Positions 8,768 through 20,352 of a stretch of DNA of 64,000 nt are shown here, piece by piece; the first letter of the stretch is position 1, and each line of letters begins with the position of its first letter. A program made the translations under genes and the position numbers. Under the pieces are notes generated by a model that worked only from the letters and a program-made list of their open reading frames with translations, made no database searches and was not told where the DNA came from. Location of the stretch: the NCBI GenBank assembly GCA_008921705.1, contig VFFE01005991.1:129148-193147 (forward strand), given 5' to 3'. Origin of the DNA: Burhinus oedicnemus. Its lineage: Eukaryota; Chordata; Aves; Charadriiformes; Burhinidae.

Positions 8768-11700
8768 ACATACTGTTGTTTGATGTGGATCCTGAAGATA
8801 CCAATTTTAATTTTATTTCCTAAAATATCTAGAAAGGGAATGCATATTGATTCCCTCCTTTGCAAGGCAGAAGAGATCTGCCGCAGTTAGCTTTGGATGC
8901 TTCCAGTGGATTGTAATCAATATAAACCACCACATTACTAATTGATTACAACTACAGTTCTGGGACAGACATCCATGTTTCAAGGTGCTGGAACTGTGTT
9001 ATCAAAACAACTAAAAGCTTTCCAAGGTGCTCAAACTATTCTGACCTTGGCAAAGGAAGCACTGGTGAACACGCACTCCTCCCGGCCATTCCAAACTATT
9101 GACTTTTACTACATGTTTGATCAGAACACCGCATGTCAATCTTTCTACACATTTCATGTATACATGATGCAGGGGGTTAATTAGCATTAATTATATCATA
9201 TTAAGCAACAGAATGCATGTCAGAAGCCATATAAATACTTAATCTGAAGAATTACTTAGAAAGTACATTTCTCCAGTAGTAAATAATTAATCCTCTGATC
9301 ATTACAGAAATTACAGTAATTAAAGAAAATAAGACAGCACTGAAACCATTAACACATACTTTTTTCAAGTTGCGATTTTTTTTTATGTGGTTACTTTCTT
9401 TGTTTATTGTAAACTTATTCCAACAGGTACAGAAAACCTCATATTTTGAAGCATTAAAACAATCTAATGTTTATCTTAACCGATACTTCTAGAACTTCTG
9501 TGACTTGCAAAAACCTCCCAGTAAATTTTCCACTGTGTATACAGCCCCATATATCCTCAGGTAGTATTCTCCATTACTATGGATTCACTGGGATTGAAAA
9601 GAAAAACCTTTGCATTTCTGCTAACATGCCACAAAATGCATATTTTTCTTTTTATTCCTTAACTGGGTAGAGCAGTCTGCTTAGCTGAGGCCTTACAGAT
9701 TATAATTTCTCCTTGCAAAAAGTAAAACACACAGAGCAAACTCTTTCAGCCCTAACAAAAACAAAACCAAAAAATGTTACCATTAAAATGGCATTTATTA
9801 GCTGACAGACTGATATGTGAAACATTTTTGGTCCAGGAAACAAAGTTAGTATTTCAAATACCACTCACTCTATGCAAATCAAGAAGCGTTTTGGTCCCCT
9901 CACCATGCTTTTTCTGTAAATACCAATTTAACTGCTGAAATTATACAGCAACAAAACACGCAGTTAAGCTTTTCTCTTAAAGTTTGCATAAACACGCCAA
10001 CAAACTAAATGTAAATGGTAAGTCTATTATTACTAGTACAGCCTTTTAAACAAAATAATTCCTTTAAATTTTCCTTGAATGTATTTGTATATCTAAAGAA
10101 TGGTTTCATCTCAGCCCAGCTGAGTTTAAGAACTTTCAAATTGCAGTCGCTGTGGTACATGTATAGAAAGTGGTAAGTTCCAGCATACACAAAGGGAAGA
10201 GAATGCAAGATGTGAAGTTGAATAAGCAACACTGCAGTAGAGCAGTTAGTGTATAGGGAAAACAAAGCAGTAGTGTTTAGTTTTAAAAGGTAAAGCATTT
10301 TAAAAAAATCTGAAAATTCCTAATCCGTTTGGAGATCTCATCCTTGCGGTCTCATTGTGCAAGTTTCAGTTCCTCAGTTACAAAATGAAGTGCTTACAAT
10401 CCCATTTAAACGTGGCCTTAACATTACCTTGGTGTACAAAGAAACCAAAAGGCAGCGCCATGTGTGCACACTACATATCGAGGCATTTTGAGATCTGATA
10501 TTACATTTATGTTTGAAGATTAGGAGCTAGGCTAGCAATATCCTGATGCTTAAGGTGATTGACATGGTCAATGGTTAAACATTTTTATAGGAAAAATAGC
10601 AAAACCCATGCCTCATTCAAATCTAAAACATATTACTTAAAACATTTAGAGGGAAGAAATCAATAGGTATATAATATAGCTTTATTATAAAAGAAAGCTT
10701 TGTTCTAATTGCTGTATGTTAATAGAAATCATACGTGATTTTTATGAGATAGTCTTTCGACTTGCCTACATTAACAATCAGACGAAAAATTATTTCAAAG
10801 CAATATAAAATAGGAATTTGAAGTTAACTACCATGTTATAGATATATACTTTGATACCATGACATAATCCAGATCCTTTAAAAAGTGGAAAATAAATCCA
10901 AGATGATAATGAACTACAAAACAAAACATGTTACCAAGATAAAGGATTGGAACAGGAAAAAGTCCCCAAAAGTAAAAAGATGGGTACCGAAACAAAGAAT
11001 GTAATGGACAGAAGCAGCTCCCAATTAAAACTTCCCTTCCTATGTTTGCACTTACTTGTAAGTTCTTTATAAAACTGAACCATAAAAAGCTCATAAATCA
11101 TTAGTTTCTCACACATAATTACCGAGTCCTTAATTCAGTTTAATTAACCAAACTAAATTACAGCCGTTTTGATTCAAGTAAACTTTTAAATGAACTACAG
11201 CAAACCCATGTTTAAAACTTTAAGAACTTGACTCCGTATGAATTGCTGTGTACAAACTGTGCAAGTGTTCTGCAGAGTTTATTTGTATTTATGGTCATTG
11301 TGCAACAATTCCAAAGTATATCCCATTCTGAAGTCAAAGCCACAGAAACAAATATACTTCACATTAATTATATACAGCCATTGAAGAATCACTTGGATTT
11401 CGATAACATGTGCACTCTCATATTATTTTTCTGAAATTTTAAGAATCATGATAAAAAAATTAAAAAGTTACTCAATATTGCAATCTCTTAGAAATTTGAA
11501 ACATATTTTGACTGACCACTTCCTGATTAGAAGAAGAATCTGTCATCAATCTAGGTTGATAAGATCATAACTTTAATAGCTAAAAATCAAAACAAAGCAG
11601 CTATGATAGTTACAGGCATTTAGGGTCAAATCTATGCTCACCTGATCATCTGAAAAAAAAAAAAGTTGCAAACAATCAAATGAGTCTTTGGTACGTTGTA

Positions 11701-12959
11701 AGCACATCTTTGCAAAAGCAGACTGTGTGTGAAACAGGAATCCCAGCAGTGTTCATGTTCTTCACAGTAAGAATTAAGATAGAAATTTTAATAAAAGCCA
11801 ATGCAATCATTTTTGGAAATGAAGAAATGTAGTACATTAATAAAGTAAAACAAACTGTGGATGATACTCAGGTTAAGGAACAAGGGAAACAAAATATTAG
11901 TACAACCTTTCCTTTAATTGATATATTACTACAGCAATAAAATCATTTCACCCCAGCAAAACTCTCTATATTGCATATACACTACTATGGTCCCAAGTGT
12001 TGAAGTCTACCCTTCAGATCAGCTTCAACTTCAATTTCACACACACACTTTCAGGATGGGCCTTTGCTTCAAAAAATTTCTGCTGGAGTTCAAGAAGTAC
12101 ATGATACCAAAGCACTATTAGCTTTTTTTTTTTTTTAATGATGAGAACCTTTGAAGATAAATAATTTTCATTATCTTTTTGCCTAAACAAATAAGAAGCA
12201 TCCTTATCTAGTAATTATACTACTTCCCTTCTGAATAAGCTGACTGCAGGAGAAAAAAACTCAACAACTGTTAAGCCAAAGGTTGCATTACTCTCTGTGT
12301 GGAACATCATAGGAGGAGGCCACTAAGCTACAGCTGTATTTGCCATCACACAGCTTTATGGAGACATAATATTAACACAGGGCAAATGGCAATGAAAATA
12401 TTTGCAGAGTAACCAACTCCAGAGATGTCAATGGTAAAATAAAGAATTGCAGCAAAACATGATTAAACAGGCTAGCAGAAAAATTCACTTTAAATAGTAA
12501 CGGAGCGAAAACGGGCAGGTGGCACGTGTGTGTCTGTGAATTGCAGTACACTGCAAGTACGGCTTACTTCTGAATTGTAGTTTACGTGCTGTGTTAGAAT
12601 CGTGTAAGTAGAATAACTTGAGATGTTGAAGATCATAGAGCTTTCTCTAAAGTAGGAGAGTTATAATTATGTAGAGCTGATGGGCTGACAAGCACTACTC
12701 TCAACCTTTTGTTACCAATACCAGTGCCAATGGAGAGGGGTTCGAGATTGGTAGGATTTGGATCCTCTTGCCAATCAAGGCTATGATGCGCAGCTTTAAC
12801 ATTTCTCCAGAGAGTGTTTTACTATGCTTTTTGGTCAGTGAATCTACAAAAGTAAGGTTTGGGATCCTATACTAAGTTCACTGGCACAGTGTTTGACATA
12901 CAATTAATCCAGGCACTCCTGAGAGAAATAGCACCATGTTTTCTCCTGTAAAGGCTGCA

Positions 12960-13055
12960 GCACACACACACACAAAAACCAAAACCCACAAAAACAAAAA
13001 AACCAAAACCCAACACCCCCCCCACCACCACCAAAAACAACACCCAAAACAAAAC
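12960..13055. repeat. A/C-rich low-complexity tract
   Basis: A short (CA)n run, then a degenerate mix of CCAAAA, CCCACA and ACCACC units, with a C8 run near 13014-13022. It gives a glycine/valine/phenylalanine-rich artefact frame on the minus strand. Confidence 0.85.
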
Positions 13056-13554
13056 AATGAAAACCACCTCACATGAAAGTATTTTCTTCAGTTGTAGGGC
13101 AACAGACCATCCTCAAGGTTTTATAATGGACACCCCCCCAAAAAATAATCCCAATCTCCCTCTCCCCACCCCTTGCTCCCCTGAGCAGTTACAATGCTTA
13201 TATTGTCCTGAAACATCCCAGTGCCATCTACCTTTCCAGCACTGAGGCATTGCCACTGTCACACTGGGCAGTAGTACGAGGCCACCTCTTTCCTTAAGAT
13301 TGGAAAAATCTCAATTCCTTATCTTTTTTTAAAACAAATTTCAGCAAAGCAAAAATTAATGGTTATAAACACAGCTTAAGTACCTTAAACCACAGCAAGC
13401 GTCCCTTACTTTCCAGCATCTGCTTTCATCATGTGTATTTCCCCCCTTCTCTGGCAGTATCGGGGAATCTACTTGTTTTTTGCTGCTGCTACTGGTTTTT
13501 TGGGTTTTTTTGTTTTTTTAAAAGCCGCCTAGCAATGTCAGTTATATAGGTTAC

Positions 13555-13578
13555 TAATTAATTAATTAATTAATTAAT
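13555..13578. repeat. (TTAA)n microsatellite
   Basis: About six perfect TTAA units. The tract is palindromic, so no strand is assigned. Confidence 0.9.
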
Positions 13579-15395
13579 ACTATGTGCATGCTATATTCAT
13601 TGTTCCCAGTATTTTTGTGCAGCTCTGTTTATTCTTTGAACTCATTTATCTACAGTTACTGTTAATTTGAGGTGGGACAAGAAAAGGTTCCCCCTCCCTG
13701 CTCTGCAATTTTGCCCATTTCCTCTTACTATGGCTGCTGTAGGGATTCAGACTTGTCACCCTGTGGACTCTGAAGCTCTGAAACAGTGATGCTGAAGAAG
13801 CAGAAAGGGCAAATGCATGCAAAAGAGAGGCAACAGTGCAGGGATTTGAACACAGTCACATTTTGCCTTTAGTGATAGAGGAGAAAGCACAGCGTACTGC
13901 AGGTGACAAATCAGATGAGGCCAGCGCTGCCAGCGTAATCCAAGACACATCTGTTAAAAACACAAAACACAGCAGGAGTGGTGCTGTCTGCGAGATACGC
14001 CTCCTCCAGAAAAAGGTCAATAGTGATGAGGACTGAGATACAGTGGCAGCACAATACAGGGGTATATCTGCCTTTACCTTATCAAATAGCACTGCGCAAT
14101 CTGACAGAGGCCAGTGAAGGGTGGCTTTATCAAAAGCAGACAGATTGATTCAAAAATCACTCGAAAAGCTTGACAGTTTTTTTTAAGCTAACAATGTTAT
14201 TCTATTCTCCGAAGCAACTGCTAGGACATCGGTGTTTTTACTGTACTGCTGAATTAAAAGCAATTAAAAGTTATTTTAATGTAGCCATTCTGCAATAGAA
14301 AGCACTTACATGTTTAATCCGATTTAAAAAAAAAATCTGGATATAGAAGAAGTGCTACACAATGTTAAAATAAAAGCTTTCTTAGATGAATAGCAAAGGG
14401 AAAACGCCAACAAGGGCAGAAATATGCAAATCTGGGTCTCGCTGCAAGATTCAGAATTTCATTAAAATTGGATCTCGGCAAACATAGGAAATATACACAT
14501 TAATTCTGTTCAAGTGATTACTTTTGTATTTTCAAGTATGTGCTAACAAAAAAAAAAACACCTAAAAATCTATTAGCATTACTGAATTGCAATTCTTCCC
14601 AGACAGCTTGTTTCAGCAATGTAATAGGTGTTAAAATATAGTCAGGAATATATATTTCCTTCTCTTCCATAGGTCTGCCTGCAGTGTGATGGGGTTTTCA
14701 CAGATAAGCACAAGCTGAAAGGATTTCAGTCAGACGTTCATCAAAAACCAGACCGGGAGGGAAGCTCAGGAGGACAATTAATCCACCCTTTCCCTAAGAA
14801 GTTCAACAATAACCACGTTATTTCTGATAAATGCTTGTCTAGATATTACAAAAAAAAAAAAACCAAACCCACAACCAAAACCGGCCTAGCATTAATGACA
14901 TTATTCTGGTGCTGTTACCATTCTAAACTGCTGAAGTCTTTCTGCAGAGCTGTTGCCTACTTTGTTTCTCTCCAGCTTCCATCTGAAGAGTTACCCTGAA
15001 CACACAACTGCGCGTTTGTCCCTCTTCAGTTGCGCTCGATTTCTCTCTAACCGTTTCTCCCAGTTGTCAGTACTCTTCTGGATTGCAGTCCTGTCTCTAC
15101 AACACACCATCCTGCCCAGCCATTAGGTGCTACTTAAAAACGTAATAGACAGACTCTCTATTCCCGCATTCAGACTGCTAATGAAAATACTGAGTGACAC
15201 TGGAGCCAGGTTAGATCTCTGTAATTTTAATACTACTTTAATTCTGATAACAAACTTAAGAACTATGCTACAGTATTTTTCCAATCAGTTGCATACCCAT
15301 CTGCAATTCATTTCACGTATAGCATATCTTACTACTTTGGTTATTGGGACTAGAACGCTCTCTCCAAACGGAAGAGGAGAAAAGGATGACTTTAC

Positions 15396-15396
<1 letters not shown>

Positions 15397-15431
<35 letters not shown>

Positions 15432-15507
15432 TTATTTTGAAAAAAANNNNNNNNNNNNNNNNNNNNAGAATAAAAAAAAAAAGAAAAAAAAAAAAAAAAA
15501 AAAAAAA
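15397..15507. repeat. poly(A) tract containing an assembly gap
   Basis: About 30 A, then a short TTAATTTATTTTG-type interruption, then an A run into the gap, and a further 35-40 A with few interruptions after it. Homopolymer on both sides of the Ns indicates that assembly failed because of the repeat. True length is unknown. It could be the A tail of an insertion, but no element body is recognisable on either side. Confidence 0.85.
15447..15466. other. 20-N assembly gap
   Basis: Twenty consecutive N bases. Twenty is likely a placeholder, not a measured length. Confidence 0.99.
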
Positions 15508-15901
15508 GAGAGTACAGACCAAGAAATAGAAGCATATTTCTACCTTATAAATTGTTTTCAAAAAATTGCTTGACTTGAACCTTCACAGCAAAGAGCCCTG
15601 AATAACATTACAGCAGATGCAAAAATCATGCCTACAGCACTGTTTTCATCTGTACCACATGCTACAGCTCGCTGACAAGGGTGACCAAACCTGTTCCAAC
15701 TACCTCATATCAATGTTATCCTGCAGGAGTTAAGAAAAAATTATTTGATAACAGTGTGTGGGAGAAGTAAATTGGAACATTTATTTTCCAGTTAAATTGG
15801 GATTGAAACAAAAGGTCTGTAAAGTTATATTAAACAATGACTTTTCTCACTTCTAGCATGGGTTCCCTGCAATTCCACATCTCTGCTAATTCAAACAAAC
15901 T

Positions 15902-15962
15902 GGGGGGGGGACGGGACGGGACACGGGACGACGGACGGACACGGACGACGGGGGACGGGACA
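15902..15962 (+). repeat. GGGAC-rich degenerate repeat, G-quadruplex-prone
   Basis: A run of nine G is followed by GGGAC, GGACGGAC, ACGGG and CGACGG variants over 60 bp, ending GGGGGACGGGACA. It is extremely G-rich and CpG-rich inside an AT-rich region, with more than four G-triplets on one strand. It appears to be a degenerate pentamer/hexamer repeat, perhaps a short or collapsed minisatellite. The minus-strand frame with RVRPSSRVPSRPPP is just its translation. Confidence 0.75.
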
Positions 15963-18829
15963 AAGACCACTAATTTGCCCTGCATATAACAGTAAGAAAA
16001 ATATAGTAATTTTACATGCGTACACAGTAATGGCAAAATACAGAACTGTATAAAGGCATTACATATTGCAAGATTAAAAAGTATATTTTTTTAGTTTTTC
16101 TACTTAAAGGATCATATATCACATCAAGAAAAAAGGAACTGAGATTGGGTGAATAAATTCACAGAAGCCAGAATTTCATTCTTATCTTCCTCCTTTTCTA
16201 TGAAGCCTAAAGATGTGCAAGTTTTTAATAGTTAAATAATAAAAAAATCCCAACCTACAATTGGACACATGTTCTGTGATCCTCCCTTCTCACCTGCCAC
16301 TTTGTTAATCCCTAAAATTTTCCTGAACATTTTGAGAACCTTGCTGTTTTGTGATTTCAATGAGAGTTCTATTCAGATCTTCATATATAAAGTACACAAA
16401 AAGATCTGCATCTAAATACAGACTTAGTTATCCACATGCAGATGTTTTGATTTAGTGTTTTGCTATCCGAAGCACTGGTTTTCCCCTTAACCTACTAGTA
16501 TCTGTTCATTAACTCCAGACATCAGGATTTTATTTATTTCTTCATAAAGTTTTTGTTCCCTAGTTTGGTGTTTACCTATTTTAAATCCTGTTATTTCATT
16601 ATTTTTTCTTTGCCCCTTCCTGCTTTCCTTCTCAAACACAAGCTGCATAAGATACATAGCGTAGGATTTTGAACTTGAGCCAAATTGCCTGTCTCTGTGT
16701 TCACAGTGATACCGTGGAAATTTCCACATCATTCGAATTAATATTTCACAGACAAATTGGACTACTTGACAGCTGTTACTACCTATAACTTTAGTCCCAT
16801 ATCACGGTAAACTGTGATACTGAATGACAACTTTTAATTATTAATTCTTCATACTTAATAAATTTCACACTAGCCTTTTCTGTCCGTATCAGCAAGTCAT
16901 CACTGGATTACAGGTAATATCATTTAAGAGGCTTTTTTAAAACATGTATACAGAAATAAACATACATGGGCAAACTTCAGTTTGCTAAAAGGACCCCAGG
17001 ATTGACCCCAGAGCTCACAGAACGAGGGTGTTGCCCGTTTTCACAAAGAAGTGATAGCTACCTACTGCATACTTCTACTTGATCCCCACTGCAAAAGTAG
17101 CCATTAGATTTAGATTTGCAGTATGAATGAATATTCATTCTTCTTCTAGCTCTTAGCTATAACCAGTATCTTCAAGTTTTGGTTTCGGCAAACACTTCCA
17201 ATTCGATAACCTTGGCAACTCTTTTTGATCCTGTCTCTCTCTTTCTGCGTTTGACCCAGGACACAAAGCAGCCCCTACAGAAATGACTTAATGATTCTTT
17301 CAGTTTTTACTGCTGACACTAGAACTCATAACCTCTTTTATATCCATGAGCTTATAAAGGATTTGAAGCACTGTGAGCATGTAAAATAATTTATAATCAC
17401 TGCAAAGTTGCAGATTTTCCTATCCACCGAGTCAGGAGAGCAACTTTTCCCAAAACTGAGGGGGGAAAAAACCCCCCACCCAAATCCTAAAACATTGTTA
17501 GTTGGAAAGACGACCATACATGCTGTTTCAACAGGCGTTCCATGCGGTTTTGATTTCTTTCTTTATGTTTCCCTACATAGATGACACAAAGAATCATGCA
17601 GGGAGACATCACCGTAGAAGGTGATTGAGTCCTCAGCAACACTTAATCCCTGAAGCTCTCACCATCTTTCACAGGATACAGTGCTGCTGAACTCATGGGG
17701 TTGGAAGAAAAAAAACTCCCCAAACCAACCCATCAGATCCCTTATTCAAGTGACTCACAAAGGATTCAGGAATCTCCATCTAGGCATGCTGGTTTGAAAC
17801 TGTCACACCAAGGACAATATTTTATGCACTTGCAGTGAAAGAAAAAGGCTGAATACACACAGGTGAATCCTGACAATCTTGGGAATTAGGACGGAGTGTG
17901 AGAGCAACAGCTGTGTTCGTACCCCTGGGCTGCACCTAAAGCATGTCCTGTGTTGATGCTCAAGAATTTAACTGAAAGTGCTCTCCTGAAAGTTTGCAAC
18001 ACTTTCTTAGAGGTTCCCTGTAATTCTTCTGTTTCTTTTTTCTAGCACTTTTGCTGCATTTTTAATCTCACTTTTATTCTTCCATACACTTTAATTAAAA
18101 TCACTGAGCTTTTGAAGTTTTCTATTAAATAAAAGCATATCTTGCACACCAGGTGGGCAATTACAAACACTCACTGCTCTGGTCTGCTGCTGAATTTTTC
18201 AAATTAACTCGCCTAGATCTCATAAGAGTAGGAACACATCATTAGACAATATCCAAATTCAAAGGAGGCATTAGGAAAAGTGAGACAACTGCATTTCACT
18301 TATTTTTAAGATGTAAACAAAACTGATGGTACAGCCACTTACAAGTTATCAAGTAAAAAAGAGGCAAATACCAGTAAGATACATGGAGTAAGTTTGAGGG
18401 ACTGCAGTATTTTGACTGTTATCTTTAAAGACCTAGTTATTGCTTTCCTCTTGCTTTCTGCCAGAATTTTTTGGCAACAATAGTAGACTACTATAGAGAC
18501 AAATGAGATACCTACCTGAAGCTAACTCAAATGAAACTACTATTTTGGTTTAGATTTTTTTTTTTTTTAAAGTTCTGCATGTTATGAAAGCATTTATCTA
18601 GTATTTCATGTCTAATAAATAAGGATTAAATTAACCAAAAATTAGCAAACACTGTATAGTATCAGTAATTCATTGGGCCAACATGACAGACCCTTTCTGC
18701 CAAGACAGGCAGAAAATCAGCTTGAATGGACCTCATTGAGCAAAATTAAGCAGCAAGCTGTTTACGTAATGTTTATCCAAGCAAAAGAAACAAAGGATGC
18801 CAGCATGTTACTTGGCATTTTTCTTAGAT

Positions 18830-18925
18830 CACAGAATCATAGAGTAGCTTGTGTTGGAAGGGACCTCCAAAGACCATCTAGTGCAACCCCCCTGCAATGA
18901 TGTCCTATTAAACCAAGTCTCCAGC
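18830..18925 (-). mobile_element. CR1 LINE 3' tail
   Basis: The plus strand reads ACAGAATCATAGAGTAGCTT, then GTTGGAAGGGACCTCCAAAG, then a 'ccatctagtgcaaccccc' block. This is the reverse complement of the CR1 3' UTR with its ATTCTRTG tail. Only about 100 bp was retained, so it carries no coding sequence. The upstream end fades near 18925. Confidence 0.88.
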
Positions 18926-20332
18926 TATTGATACTAAGCATTGGCTGATACATAGCTGAAATAACTTCAGGAAAAGACAGAAAACTCATGGCAATTCATA
19001 CAGGCACATCCTCTTATTCTCATTTTGTCTACCCCTGTAGAATTGATTATACCATGTACAAAACTATTAGAAACAGGGTGTAGAAGTCCAGAGCCATGGC
19101 TACCAACACCCTTGGACAACCAGCCAAAACATTCACAGGGAAGTGGCAAAAGCTGACACTTACATAAACATGTTCCAGCTCTTGGGACCTACAGTCCTGC
19201 ATGGATGTGCATTTCTGTTGAGGCCGGGCATGAACACATGACGCCTCAGCGAGGCAACAGAACTGTTACCTGCTCTGAAAGACCACTTTTAAACTGAAAT
19301 GACTATCCAATTTGCAAGGATGTGTAGAATACAAGGATAGGGGCAATTCGGAAAAAGAAAAAGGCAAAAGACGGGAAAAGTAATAAATTTAACCACCCAG
19401 CTGCACAACCCTTAAGAAGCAGGAGGGGACAGAGATGATAAAGCAGTGATGGCACTGCTTTCAGAGCTTGCTCTGTTGATCTGCATGGCTGTGCAGTGTA
19501 TCTGCCCATCTGTATCTCTGGAGACTGTGCTCAGCCTTGTTACTGGCTGGACCTACAAATGGCAACGGCAAAAGGACCAAATCTGTGCAAATCACAGAAT
19601 CTAGTCATACTGGCCAAACACTTGTACCTGGAAACAGCTCCTCAAGTGGCATGGCAGAAGTTTTTGGCTTCCTTTCCTGTTGCCTTCAGAGATAGCATAG
19701 TCGATAAAATATGAGGATCAACAGTGATGACGACTGCGAGATTGGCTTTTAATGGCAATAAGGGACTCTGCAATCAATTTGAGTTACAACAGGCTGCTCT
19801 AAATTAAGCAGTGTGACATAGTACAGCCGAAGCTTCTCCACACACAACCGACTTGCATTAGCACTGTTACATCCTGAAACAGAGAGCAGCCTTTCTCAAG
19901 GTGCTGCTGTAATTACAAATACCTCTCACACTGTGAACAAATTTACTTATCAACACTCTCAAAGCAGTTCTCTAAATCTTAAAAATAGATGACTAAATTA
20001 AGTGGTCATTCAAGCAGCTTATCTTATTAATCATGAGGAGGGAAAGATCGTATGATTTACAATCAAAACTAAAACTAATTTTCTGTCAAAGCCCGAAACA
20101 ATTCACTTGAACATCCTTAAAGGAAACATAAGAATAAGACAGTTTATAATAGCTTTGGACAAACCTACTGGGGTTTGAATGTTGATTGCATTTGGCTTAC
20201 GTGACCATGTTTTTTCTTTTCAAACTCCTCCATGAAGGATAATTAAGGAACAAGTCTTGTCAAAGCATAGATTATTTTTTTGTGTGTGTGTTTTGTGGCC
20301 CCTTTGGTTGAACAAGATACAGATCTCCCATG

Positions 20333-20352
20333 CCCCCCCCCCCTTTTTTTTT
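20333..20352. repeat. C-run/T-run homopolymer junction
   Basis: About a dozen C followed directly by about ten T. A short (TG)n lies 40 bp upstream (20281-20291). Confidence 0.8.

Larger units (their letters stand above)
8768..18829. other. unique AT-rich DNA, no gene recognised
   Basis: Ten kilobases with no recognisable coding exon or dispersed repeat. It holds simple-sequence tracts (listed separately), an assembly gap at 15447-15466 and a GGGAC-rich patch at 15902-15962. Frames of 60-100 codons here are scattered over both strands and show no domain or family motif. The frames at 12867-13072 (minus) only translate the A/C-rich low-complexity tract, and the frame at 15127-15573 runs through the gap. 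Confidence 0.55.

Noticed and set aside
12867..13072. Two Gly/Val/Phe-rich minus-strand frames
   Set aside because: Translation of A/C-rich low-complexity sequence only.
15127..15573. 148-codon plus-strand frame
   Set aside because: Crosses the N gap and consists largely of poly-Lys from the A tract.
15830..16036. Arg/Pro-rich minus-strand frame
   Set aside because: Translation of the GGGAC-rich patch; no independent evidence of coding.
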